This document shows positions 6,262 through 13,976 of a DNA stretch of 41,294 nucleotides, in pieces (the first letter of the stretch is position 1; every line of letters starts with the position of its first letter). The notes under the pieces are model-generated. The model was not told the origin of the DNA. It saw only the letters and a program-made list of their open reading frames with translations, and ran no database searches. The DNA comes from CAYVUB01 sp964454675. GTDB taxonomy: Bacteria; Bacteroidota; Bacteroidia; Flavobacteriales; Flavobacteriaceae. The position numbers were made by a program, and so were the translations under genes. The stretch is from assembly GCA_964454675.1 (NCBI GenBank), contig CAYVUB010000023.1:1-41294 (forward strand), read 5' to 3'.

Positions 6262-8385
6262 CTATTTATGAAGCTTAAGCTGAATACGCTTTCTCGGAAT
6301 ATCGACTTCCAAAACTTTCACAATGACTTGCTGATGCAAACTGATATGCGCATTCACATCACTCACAAAACTATCCGATAAATTAGACACGTGTATCAAA
6401 CCGCTTTCTTTGATGCCAATATCTACAAAAGCGCCAAAGTTGGTCACATTATTGACAATGCCTGGCAATAATTGACCTTCTTGAACATCGTTAATGGTTT
6501 TGATATTTTGATTAAACGTAAACACTTTTGCTTGCTCCCTGATGTCCAAACCGGGTTTTTCAAGTTCCTTTACAATATCCTGAAGTGTTGGTAATCCTAC
6601 AGAATTTGTACAGTATTTTTTTAAATCGATGTTTTGAAGTACTGTGGAATTTCCTATCAATTCAATGACATTTTTACCCAAATCTTTCGCTATTTTCTCA
6701 ACCACGCTATAACTTTCGGGATGCACCGCCGAATCATCCAACGGATTTTCCGGATTTTTTATCCGAAGAAACCCTGCGCCTTGTTCAAACGCTTTACCAC
6801 CCAATCGCGGTACGTTTTTGATGTCATTTCGGGAATTGAACGCACCATTATCACTTCGGTAAGCTACAATATTTTCTGCAAGTTTTACACCTATTCCCGA
6901 CACATAACTCAGTAAGCTCACACTTGCGGTATTGATGTTGACACCTACGGCATTCACGCAGCTTTCCACAACGGTATCGAGTTCTTTTTTGAGTTTTGTC
7001 TGGTCCACATCATGCTGGTATTGCCCGACACCTATGGATTTGGCATCTATTTTTACGAGTTCTGCCAGCGGGTCTTGGAGTCGTCGCCCAATGGATACCG
7101 AACCACGAACCGTCACGTCATAATTGGGAAATTCGTCCCTGGCAATCTTGGATGCCGAATAAATACTCGCACCGGCTTCGCTTACCACAAATACCTGCAC
7201 ATCATTTTTAAAATGCACACGTTTGACCAATTGTTCCGTTTCGCGTGATGCTGTACCATTACCAATAGCGATGGCTTCTATTTTATAGGCATCTGCCAAC
7301 GAACTCAATTTTTTCATGGCACCAACGGCATCACTTTTTGGCGGATGCGGATAGATGGTTTCATTATACAGCAAATCGCCTTTGGCATCCAAACAAACCA
7401 CTTTACATCCGGTACGGAATCCCGGGTCGATGGCCAAAACCCGCTTTTCTCCAATAGGCGAACCCAACAAGAGTTGTTTTAAATTTTTTGCAAAAACGGT
7501 AATGGCGGCAGCATCGGCTTTTTCTTTGGCATTTTGCAACGCTTCATTGCTCAATGACGGCAGCAGCAAACGCTTGTAGGCATCGGCAATGGCTATTTGA
7601 ATCTGTTCTGTACAATCATTTTGTGAACGGATGATGCGTTCCTCAATTTTTGCAATGGCTCTATCATCGTCAATATGAATTTTGAATTTGATAAAACCTT
7701 CACTTTCGGCACGTAAAATAGCGAGTAAACGATGTGACGGAATTCGGGATAAGGATTCTTCCCATTCAAAATAATCCCTGAATTTTTGAGCATCTTCACT
7801 ACTTGCTTTTGCTTTGACCACTTTCGTGGAAATCATTGCAAAACGTTCGAGTTGGTAACGGATGTTGTTGCGGATATCGGTACGTTCGTTAACCCATTCG
7901 GCAATGATATGCCGTGCGCCTTCCAGTGCCTCATCTGCGGAAGCGATAGCACCTTTTGCATATTTAAGCGCAACAGATTCAATATCCGATACATTTTGCG
8001 ACATGATGATTTTTGCCAAAGGTTCCAAGCCGTTTTGCCGTGCGGTTTCGGCTTTGGTTTTCTTGCTTTTTTTGAAAGGCAGATACAAGTCTTCAAGCGT
8101 TGTCAAATCCTGACAGGCTTCAATTTTTTGTTGTAATTCGGGCGTTAAGGCATCTTGTTCTTCAATGGCTTTCAGAATGGCTGATTTACGTTTTTCAAGC
8201 ACTTCAAATTGCTCTTTATACTTGACAATATCGCCAATTTGCACTTCATCTAAATTACCTGTACGTTCTTTACGGTAGCGTGCAATAAATGGAATGGTGC
8301 AATCGTCTTCAAGAAGTGCTATGGTGTTTTTTACTGAAATTTCAGGTAGTTGCGTGTGTTGGATTACAAACGAAAGTAGGGTCAT
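6262..8385 (-). CDS. tex: Tex-family RNA-binding transcription accessory protein
   Basis: Cytoplasmic nucleic-acid-binding protein of the Tex/YhgF family, linked in other bacteria to transcription and stress tolerance. Domains in order: an N-terminal helical region with IPFIARYRKERTGNLDE (about residues 31-47); an YqgF/RNase H-like domain starting at LAIDPGFRTGCK; helix-hairpin-helix modules (TASVSLLSYVSGIGVKLAENIVAYR, then IKNVPRLGGKAFEQGAGFLRI); and a C-terminal S1 domain (PGIVNNVTNFGAFVDIGIKESGLIHVSNLS). Length (707) is normal. ATG start at 8385, 35 bp after the stop of the small gene upstream on the same strand, so it may share that transcript. Confidence 0.95.
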   Translation of the reverse strand: MTLLSFVIQHTQLPEISVKNTIALLEDDCTIPFIARYRKERTGNLDEVQIGDIVKYKEQFEVLEKRKSAILKAIEEQDALTPELQQKIEACQDLTTLEDLYLPFKKSKKTKAETARQNGLEPLAKIIMSQNVSDIESVALKYAKGAIASADEALEGARHIIAEWVNERTDIRNNIRYQLERFAMISTKVVKAKASSEDAQKFRDYFEWEESLSRIPSHRLLAILRAESEGFIKFKIHIDDDRAIAKIEERIIRSQNDCTEQIQIAIADAYKRLLLPSLSNEALQNAKEKADAAAITVFAKNLKQLLLGSPIGEKRVLAIDPGFRTGCKVVCLDAKGDLLYNETIYPHPPKSDAVGAMKKLSSLADAYKIEAIAIGNGTASRETEQLVKRVHFKNDVQVFVVSEAGASIYSASKIARDEFPNYDVTVRGSVSIGRRLQDPLAELVKIDAKSIGVGQYQHDVDQTKLKKELDTVVESCVNAVGVNINTASVSLLSYVSGIGVKLAENIVAYRSDNGAFNSRNDIKNVPRLGGKAFEQGAGFLRIKNPENPLDDSAVHPESYSVVEKIAKDLGKNVIELIGNSTVLQNIDLKKYCTNSVGLPTLQDIVKELEKPGLDIREQAKVFTFNQNIKTINDVQEGQLLPGIVNNVTNFGAFVDIGIKESGLIHVSNLSDSFVSDVNAHISLHQQVIVKVLEVDIPRKRIQLKLHK

Positions 8386-8420
8386 AATTAGGTGTGGTGT
8401 TTTTGAGGATGGTTGTCTTA

Positions 8421-8840
8421 TTACTCCTGTTCCGGTATATAATTTAAGATGTTGCCTCTGGGAATATACATCAAACTTAACAAATTCGGACTATATTCGA
8501 GTATTGAATACTCTAAGGTATCTTGTTGGGTTGTTATAGTCAAATATTCAATTGGTTCATGTTGTACAGAATATTGCTTTCTTATTTTGAAATCATAAAT
8601 ATCGGTTGAGTCAACTTCTATTCCTTTGTAAAACATAATCCATTTTCCATCCGTAATTTCTATTCCTGCAAGAGAATCTGTCGTACTAATCCACCTTCCA
8701 TTTTTAAATTCAATAAGTTTTATGTTGGATATCTTTGTATCTTGTTTCACACAATTTGCAAATGTCATCATTTCAACAACAGAATGCCCTGTTATAACTA
8801 TTATTACTCCAATTATTGTTATTAAAACTACCTTTTTCAT
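8421..8840 (-). CDS. Hypothetical membrane-anchored protein
   Basis: 139 residues. One hydrophobic helix at the N-terminus (about 4-24, VVLITIIGVIIVITG) is followed by a polar domain that should lie outside the cytoplasm. The domain is rich in beta-strand-like segments with the pattern GRWISTTDSLAGIEITDGKWIMFYKG, reminiscent of small lipocalin-like proteins of Bacteroidota. I do not recognise a family. Its ATG overlaps the stop of the upstream COX1-like gene by four bases (ATGA), so the two are translationally coupled and may work together. Confidence 0.7.
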   Translation of the reverse strand: MKKVVLITIIGVIIVITGHSVVEMMTFANCVKQDTKISNIKLIEFKNGRWISTTDSLAGIEITDGKWIMFYKGIEVDSTDIYDFKIRKQYSVQHEPIEYLTITTQQDTLEYSILEYSPNLLSLMYIPRGNILNYIPEQE

Positions 8841-9265
8841 CGGCTTTTATTTATCAACCCATAAATAATATTGAAAGGAAAAAAAAGTTGTCCTATAATA
8901 ATAACAAAGACAACAACAGTAATAATAAGACTAAGAAAAACATTATAGCGATATTCCATAATGTCTTCTCTATACAATTGCAACAAGAACACTATACAAA
9001 AAATTCCGCCAAAAGTCAGTCCGACATGGGCTTTGGTCATCCATTTTGAAAGTCTTTTATTTGTTTTTTTTATTAACCAATATCCAATTCCAAAGATTGT
9101 AAAAGGAATAGACATCAATATGGTTAAATGAAAATGCGCAATAACAAAATAGGTGTCATGAACATTAATATCCAACATAGATTCTTTGTTAAAAACTCCA
9201 TATAACAACAGTATCGGGATTGAAAACAGAAAAATGATATGTGGATTTTCAAATAGTTTACTCAT
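8837..9265 (-). CDS. Small membrane protein resembling the C-terminal helices of cytochrome oxidase subunit I
   Basis: 142 residues with about four hydrophobic helices (near 8-24, 44-65, 80-97 and 110-136). Residues 36-46 read HDTYFVIAHFH, the signature of helix X of heme-copper oxidase subunit I (HDTYYVVAHFH), where the last two histidines bind the two hemes. The match continues: MSIPFTIFGIGYWL, a short loop, then KAHVGLTFGGIFCIVFLLQL, as in helix XI, and a last helix like XII. The catalytic core (helices II, VI and VII with the CuB ligands) is absent, so it cannot be a complete oxidase. A stand-alone heme-binding or assembly role is only an inference. Coupled by overlap to the next gene and 3 bp after the lipoprotein gene. 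Confidence 0.75.
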   Translation of the reverse strand: MSKLFENPHIIFLFSIPILLLYGVFNKESMLDINVHDTYFVIAHFHLTILMSIPFTIFGIGYWLIKKTNKRLSKWMTKAHVGLTFGGIFCIVFLLQLYREDIMEYRYNVFLSLIITVVVFVIIIGQLFFPFNIIYGLINKSR

Positions 9266-9268
9266 TAA

Positions 9269-10042
9269 TTACTCGGTAAAATCTGCAACAAATACTGCCA
9301 GTGGCGCCATACGGGCTTTGTTAAGTGACAATGTATCGTTAAGTATAGCATAATTGTCAACAATTTCGAGAGCTTTATGCAAATTGGTTTCGGTTTCCAT
9401 ATCCGGGCAAGCCATCATGGTGCTCATAAGTTTTGACATTGAAATACGATTGCCTTCCTGAGTGGTATATTCACCACCAAAACCATTGCACCCACCGTTA
9501 CCGCTTACTCTGCTGTTATCTTCAGAAAAAGAAATATAGGCTCTGTCATTTGACACATCTTTTCCGTTTAATTTGATGAGCTTCCATTTTACACCGGTCA
9601 ATGCGATAAATTTTTTATGAAGCACATAGTTGTTTGCCGGTTCGCCTGTAATTTTGTTGCCTTCCATATCCAAAGCAGTAAGTGTATTTTCACCTACAAA
9701 ATAACTATAAGGTTCATTAGCTTGCTTGAGTGTAATGGTAGTTCCGGCATCATTCCACGTAAAACTGCCCGATTCTTCAAATGCAGCATCCGATTTTCCG
9801 AGATAAACGTTTTTTTTAATATAATTCCCGTCAGTGTTCAATGTAATGGTTGTGTAAATCCCTTCGCAATCGGCGCAAGGTAATGTTCCTGTATAAAAAC
9901 CGTCCCAATCGAGCGCATTTTGGCTGTTGTGCGTGTCAACTATACCGGCAGCCTGCGGCTCTTCATGCTGTTTTTTGCTGCTATTACAACCGTACAGCAT
10001 GATGAACGTCAAAAAGATAATTTGTAGAGGTAGTGTTTTCAT
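9269..10042 (-). CDS. Lipoprotein with NlpE-like and META (HslJ-like) domains
   Basis: Exported lipoprotein of 257 residues. MKTLPLQIIFLTFIMLYGC is a lipoprotein signal ending in the lipobox cysteine. An NlpE N-terminal domain follows, with FYTGTLPCADCEGIYTTITL containing the CxxC of that family, and then a META/HslJ domain from LTGVKWKLIKLNGKDV to the end, with GCNGFGG and MMACPD. NlpE in E. coli relays envelope and copper stress, but here the role is inferred from domain content alone. The first possible start is TTG at 10057; ATG at 10042 gives the clean signal peptide. It probably heads an operon with the COX1-like and hypothetical membrane genes. Confidence 0.88.
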   Translation of the reverse strand: MKTLPLQIIFLTFIMLYGCNSSKKQHEEPQAAGIVDTHNSQNALDWDGFYTGTLPCADCEGIYTTITLNTDGNYIKKNVYLGKSDAAFEESGSFTWNDAGTTITLKQANEPYSYFVGENTLTALDMEGNKITGEPANNYVLHKKFIALTGVKWKLIKLNGKDVSNDRAYISFSEDNSRVSGNGGCNGFGGEYTTQEGNRISMSKLMSTMMACPDMETETNLHKALEIVDNYAILNDTLSLNKARMAPLAVFVADFTE

Positions 10043-10073
10043 AAAATTGGTTTTCAATAAAAATACAAAAGTT

Positions 10074-12137
10074 TTAGCTTATTTTCAACCCATTAGTCAC
10101 TTGGGTAGTATCCGGATTTACAAACACCAGTTTACCATCAGCAGATTCTGTCATTAAAATCATGCCTTGACTTTCAACACCCCGTAAGGCTCTTGGTGCC
10201 AGATTGACCAAAACGGTGACGCGTTTTCCAATAACTTCTTCGGGTGTAAAACTTTCTGCAATACCGGACACAATGGTGCGTACGTCAATGCCTGTATCTA
10301 CTTTCAACACCAATAGTTTATTAGCTTTCGGCATTTTTTCGGCTTCCAAAATCGTTCCTACCCGTATATCCAATTTGGCGAAATCGTCATAAGTAATTGT
10401 CTGTTTTTGAGGTTCAACTTGTTTATTGGCTGTTTCATTAAATTTTTTACTGGCTTCCAATTTGTCCAATTGTTTTTGAATGGTGTCGTCTTCTATTTTG
10501 CTGAATAGTAATTCGGCTTTGCTTATTTCGTGTCCGGCAGGAAGTAATACATCTTTAGTGGAAATATCGTTCCAAGATGCTTCGGCAAGCTCAGCATGAC
10601 AAAGAATACGTTTTAGCTTTTCTGAAGTAAACGGTAAAAACGGTGCGCTTAAAGTAGCCAAAGCGCTTGCAATTTGCAAAGCCACAAACATAATGGTTTG
10701 TGTACGCCCGGCATCGTCTTTGATGACTTTCCAAGGTTCTTCATCTGCGAGATATTTATTGCCAAGTCGGGCCAAATTCATCAATTCCTGACTCGCTTCT
10801 CTAAATCTGTAACGCTCAATAGAACTTGCTATCACGGCAGGATAGGCTTTCATAGTCGCCAATGTTTCTTTATCAACTTCTGAAAACTCAAATGGTGATG
10901 GCACAATGCCGTTATAATATTTTTCGGTCAATACCACCACACGGTTGATGAAATTCCCGAAAATGGCTACAAGTTCGTTATTGTTTCTTGCCTGAAAATC
11001 TTTCCATGTAAAATCATTGTCCTTGGTTTCCGGTGCATTTGCCGTCAAGGCATAACGCAACACATCTTGCTGGTTTGGGAAATCTTCCAGATATTCCGGC
11101 AGCCAAACCGCCCAGTTTTTTGAAGTTGACAATTTATTGCCTTCCAGATTCAAAAACTCATTTGCGGGTACATTGTCCGGTAAAATATAAGAACCTTCGG
11201 CTTTAAGCATTGCAGGAAAAATAATACAGTGAAACACAATATTGTCTTTCCCAATGAAATGCACCAACTTGGTATCTTTATCTTTCCAGTACAATTCCCA
11301 GTCTTTTCCTGTACGTTCCGCCCATTCTTTGGTTGATGAAATATAGCCAATAGGTGCATCAAACCACACGTATAGTTTTTTTCCTTCGGCATCTTTTACG
11401 GGAACGTCAATGCCCCAATCCAAATCGCGGGTTACGGCACGAGGTTTCAAACCATCGTCCAGCCACGATTTTACCTGTCCCAATACGTTGGTTTTCCAAT
11501 CATTTTTATGACCTTCTAAAATCCATTCTTTTAAAAAATCCTCATACCTGTCTAAAGGTAAAAACCAATGCTTGGTTTGTTTCAAAATGGGCATTTCGCC
11601 TGTGATGGTGGACTTTGGATTGATTAAATCGGTAGCATTGAGTGTAGAGCCGCATTTTTCACACTGGTCGCCATAGGCTTCCGGATTTTGGCACTTGGGG
11701 CAGGTTCCTGTTACAAATCTGTCGGCGAGAAATTGATTGGCTTTGGCATCATACAACTGTTCGGTTACTTCTTCTATGAAATCGTTTTTATCATACAGTG
11801 TTCTGAAAAATTCTGAAGCCGTATCGTGATGGATTTTTGATGAGGTACGCGAATAATTATCAAATGAAATGCCGAAATCTTCAAACGATTTTTTGATGAT
11901 ATTATGGTATTTATCAATCACTTCCTGCGGTGTGATGCCTTCTTTTTTGGCTTTCATTGAGATGGCTACGCCGTGTTCATCGCTTCCGCAGATAAAAGCC
12001 ACATCCTGACCGGTTAATCGTAAATAACGTGCATAAATATCTGATGGCACATACACACCTGCCAAATGCCCGATGTGGATTGGGCCATTGGTGTAAGGTA
12101 ATGCTGCGGTAATGGTGTATCGTTTTGGATGATTCAT
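10074..12137 (-). CDS. metG: Methionyl-tRNA synthetase with C-terminal tRNA-binding domain
   Basis: Charges tRNA-Met with methionine. Class I signatures: PIHIGHLAG with HIGH at residues 21-24, and the KMSKS-equivalent KLSTS at 335-339. A CPKC...CEKCG zinc knuckle lies at about 146-163. The C-terminal EMAP/Trbp111 domain starts near YDDFAKLDIRVGTILEAEKMPKAN (residue 583). Length (687) is normal for the long form. Residues 513-521 (CHAELAEAS) look like a dispersed palindromic repeat translated in frame, between the anticodon-binding domain and the linker. ATG start at 12137; the gene diverges from the LD-carboxypeptidase. Confidence 0.97.
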   Translation of the reverse strand: MNHPKRYTITAALPYTNGPIHIGHLAGVYVPSDIYARYLRLTGQDVAFICGSDEHGVAISMKAKKEGITPQEVIDKYHNIIKKSFEDFGISFDNYSRTSSKIHHDTASEFFRTLYDKNDFIEEVTEQLYDAKANQFLADRFVTGTCPKCQNPEAYGDQCEKCGSTLNATDLINPKSTITGEMPILKQTKHWFLPLDRYEDFLKEWILEGHKNDWKTNVLGQVKSWLDDGLKPRAVTRDLDWGIDVPVKDAEGKKLYVWFDAPIGYISSTKEWAERTGKDWELYWKDKDTKLVHFIGKDNIVFHCIIFPAMLKAEGSYILPDNVPANEFLNLEGNKLSTSKNWAVWLPEYLEDFPNQQDVLRYALTANAPETKDNDFTWKDFQARNNNELVAIFGNFINRVVVLTEKYYNGIVPSPFEFSEVDKETLATMKAYPAVIASSIERYRFREASQELMNLARLGNKYLADEEPWKVIKDDAGRTQTIMFVALQIASALATLSAPFLPFTSEKLKRILCHAELAEASWNDISTKDVLLPAGHEISKAELLFSKIEDDTIQKQLDKLEASKKFNETANKQVEPQKQTITYDDFAKLDIRVGTILEAEKMPKANKLLVLKVDTGIDVRTIVSGIAESFTPEEVIGKRVTVLVNLAPRALRGVESQGMILMTESADGKLVFVNPDTTQVTNGLKIS
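10575..10601 (-). repeat. Dispersed repeat translated in frame within metG
   Basis: The minus strand reads GTCATGCTGAGCTTGCCGAA then GCAT. This is the kind of sequence often found between bacterial genes as GTCATGCTGA...GAAGCAT. ATGCT and AGCAT form the ends of a short hairpin. In metG it encodes CHAELAEAS without disturbing the frame, at a surface region between domains. Confidence 0.6.
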
Positions 12138-12151
12138 TTTTTATAGACTAT

Positions 12152-12176
12152 GTCAGGCCGAGCGCAGTCGAGACCT
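12152..12176. repeat. Dispersed repeat fragment just upstream of metG
   Basis: GTCAGGCCGAGCGCAGTCGA followed by GACCT resembles the widespread intergenic sequence of the type GTCAGGTTGAGCGCAGTCGA. It lies 15 bp before the metG ATG, in its leader, and is GC-rich against the local background. Confidence 0.5.
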
Positions 12177-12211
12177 AAATAAAACCTCTCGCAAGCTGCG
12201 CTTTTATCTTC

Positions 12212-12231
12212 AAACAAAATATATTTTGTTT
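12212..12231. promoter_or_regulatory. 20-bp perfect palindrome between metG and the LD-carboxypeptidase gene
   Basis: AAACAAAATA and TATTTTGTTT form a perfect palindrome with no spacer, about 75 bp before metG and 109 bp before the divergent gene. It may be an operator shared by the two genes, or a symmetrical AT-rich stretch arising by chance. Confidence 0.4.
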
Positions 12232-12290
12232 TCAATAATGCTCGAGGAAACAAATAACTAAAAGTTGTTTTAAGCCACAAAAGTACACAT

Positions 12291-12324
12291 TTTGAAAAGG
12301 ATTTATAAAAAAAATGTACATTTA
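12291..12324 (+). promoter_or_regulatory. Candidate promoter of the LD-carboxypeptidase gene
   Basis: TTTG at 12291-12294 and TACATTTA at 12317-12324 resemble the Bacteroidota -33 and -7 boxes with a 22-bp spacer, slightly long. The TTG at 12292, which would extend the ORF, lies inside the -33 box; this favours the ATG at 12340 as the true start. Confidence 0.45.
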
Positions 12325-12339
12325 CAAAAAGCACAACCG

Positions 12340-13356
12340 ATGACTTTATTTAGAATCCTTACAAGTCTTTTTTTAATTGTTTTACTATTTGAGAATGGCA
12401 TTGTAAAAGCGCAAAACAGTTATGTATCAAAACCACAGCAAACCATGATAACACCACCATATTTAAAAGCGGGCGATACCGTTGCTATCGTAGCGCCATC
12501 GGGCATTTTACTCAACAAGCAAGCTGAGGTTTTACAAGCCGAAAACTTACTAAAAAGCTGGGGTTTGAACGTTGTTGTAGGCAAACACGTTTTTAAGCAA
12601 AACGGTCATTTTGCCGGAACAGATGCCGAGCGTTGCGAAGATTTTCAAAAAGCGTTGGACGACCCGAAGATTAAAGCCATCTGGTGTGCTCGTGGCGGTT
12701 ATGGTACGGTCAGGATTTTAGATAAACTGGACTATACACAATTTAAAAAACATCCAAAATGGCTGTTGGGATATTCAGATATTACGGCATTACACAACGA
12801 TTTTCACAATCTTGGTATTGAATCTGTCCATACGCTGATGTGTACCAGCTTAACCAAAGATTTAAATGGTTTAAACGAAACTATTTCCACGTTTAAAAAT
12901 GCCATTTTCGGTAAACCGCTTTCATACACCTTAAAAGGCTCAAATTACAATAAAGCCGGTACAGCTACAGCACCAATAGTAGGTGGAAATCTTACAATGC
13001 TACATACTATGCTGGGTTCAAAATCGAGTATTGACCTGTCGGGAAAAATATTGTTTATTGAAGAAACGGGCGAATATGCCTACCACATTGACCGTATGTT
13101 ACAGAGTTTAAAACGTGCAGGCTATTTTGATAACTGTAAAGGTATTATTGTCGGTGATATAAGTAAAGTAAGAAAAAATACAACGGAATTTGGACGAACC
13201 ATCGAGGAAATCATCTTAGATGTGGTACAGGACTGCGATTTTCCGGTGGCGTTCAATATGCCGGCAGGTCATGAAAAAGATAACAGAGCATTGATTTTGG
13301 GACGAAATGTGACGTTGACAGTTGGAAAAGATAAATCGATGGTAGTTTTTGAGTAA
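12340..13356 (+). CDS. ldcA: LD-carboxypeptidase (peptidase family S66)
   Basis: Hydrolyses the L,D bond of the terminal D-Ala in murein tetrapeptides, for peptidoglycan recycling or remodelling; the family also includes MccF-type immunity enzymes. With the ATG at 12340 it has 338 residues. A hydrophobic N-terminus (MTLFRILTSLFLIVLLFENG, ending VKAQ) looks like a signal peptide, so an exported form is likely. S66 features: GDTVAIVAPSG near 45-55, CARGGYGTVRILD near 117-128, nucleophile Ser146 in GYSDIT, the glutamate in EETGEYAYHIDRML (about 241-254), and His311 in MPAGHEKDNRAL. It diverges from metG. Confidence 0.92.
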   Translation: MTLFRILTSLFLIVLLFENGIVKAQNSYVSKPQQTMITPPYLKAGDTVAIVAPSGILLNKQAEVLQAENLLKSWGLNVVVGKHVFKQNGHFAGTDAERCEDFQKALDDPKIKAIWCARGGYGTVRILDKLDYTQFKKHPKWLLGYSDITALHNDFHNLGIESVHTLMCTSLTKDLNGLNETISTFKNAIFGKPLSYTLKGSNYNKAGTATAPIVGGNLTMLHTMLGSKSSIDLSGKILFIEETGEYAYHIDRMLQSLKRAGYFDNCKGIIVGDISKVRKNTTEFGRTIEEIILDVVQDCDFPVAFNMPAGHEKDNRALILGRNVTLTVGKDKSMVVFE

Positions 13357-13405
13357 AAAGCATTCGTGAATTAGTGACAAAAAATCTAAAATATTGCAGG
13401 ACGAG

Positions 13406-13425
13406 ATTCCTGCCTTCGCAGGAAT
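13406..13425 (+). repeat. Palindromic repeat overlapping the yraN start region
   Basis: ATTCCTGC and GCAGGAAT pair perfectly around CTTC. It ends one base before the yraN ATG and contains the only AGGA-like stretch there, so the hairpin could hide the initiation region. The sequence (translated flavour IPAFAG) is typical of dispersed intergenic repeats. Confidence 0.65.
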
Positions 13426-13426
13426 T

Positions 13427-13786
13427 ATGGCACAACATAACGAACTTGGTAAAATAGGCGAGAAACTTGCAGCAGATTATCTGCAATCAAAAGGTTATGA
13501 GATAATTATCCGCAATTATGTATTTCAAAAAGCAGAAATTGATATTATTGCCAAGCACAATAATATGATGATTTGTGTGGAAGTTAAAACCCGTAATTCC
13601 GATTTTTTTGGCGACCCGCAAGAGTTTGTGACCAAAGGAAAAATCAAGAATTTGGTTAAAGCTATGGATGCGTTTATCATTGAAAATGACATTCAACTGG
13701 AAACCAGATTTGACATTATTGCGGTTTTAAAAAATAAAACAACTGAAGAATTGACGCATTATGAAAATGCATTTTATCATTTTTAA
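13427..13786 (+). CDS. yraN: YraN family protein (UPF0102), putative nuclease-fold protein
   Basis: 119 residues with the UPF0102 pattern: LGKIGEKLAADYLQSKGYEIIIRNYVFQKAEIDIIAKHNNMMICVEVKTRN. The spaced E, EID and VEVK residues match the PD-(D/E)XK nuclease fold (Glu near 12, Asp near 40, Glu-x-Lys near 54-56). The cellular role of the family is not well defined. The reading frame is open upstream to 13394, but those residues (QDEIPAFAGI) are the translated repeat, so the ATG at 13427 is chosen. The gene is bracketed by two similar hairpins, one at each end. Confidence 0.9.
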   Translation: MAQHNELGKIGEKLAADYLQSKGYEIIIRNYVFQKAEIDIIAKHNNMMICVEVKTRNSDFFGDPQEFVTKGKIKNLVKAMDAFIIENDIQLETRFDIIAVLKNKTTEELTHYENAFYHF

Positions 13787-13805
13787 TTCCCGTGAATACG
13801 GGAAT
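13786..13805 (+). repeat. Palindromic repeat at the yraN stop codon
   Basis: ATTCCCGT and ACGGGAAT pair perfectly around GAAT, starting at the last base of the yraN stop codon. It has the same ATTCC/GGAAT ends and 4-base loop as the hairpin before yraN. It could reduce read-through, though no strong T-tract follows. Confidence 0.6.
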
Positions 13806-13903
13806 CTTATCCTTAAAATTTCGTTAGTAAAAAACACATTTGGTTTTTTCAACTCATAAGCTGATGTTTCTCTCTGCAAAACAAAAAAACAGGCTGAAAT
13901 TTT

Positions 13904-13911
13904 TATATTTG
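13904..13911 (+). promoter_or_regulatory. -7 box (TATATTTG) for the TPR/HTH regulator gene
   Basis: Perfect TAnnTTTG, 65 bp before the ATG at 13977. No clear -33 TTTG at 19 bp. The intergenic stretch otherwise shows only the repeat at the end of yraN. Confidence 0.45.
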
Positions 13912-13976
13912 TACAAATGGCAAATTAACGAACTAAAAAACAAATAATTGAAGTTGTTTTTCGCCTCTTGTTTACA

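Noticed and set aside
7786..8136. 116-codon plus-strand ORF inside tex
   Set aside because: Antisense to conserved Tex sequence, no recognisable motif, no promoter; shadow ORF.
12292..12339. Upstream TTG start of the LD-carboxypeptidase
   Set aside because: The TTG sits in the -33 promoter element, and the extra residues spoil the signal peptide.
13394..13426. Upstream start of YraN encoding QDEIPAFAGI
   Set aside because: Those residues are the translation of a palindromic repeat; the family begins at the ATG at 13427.
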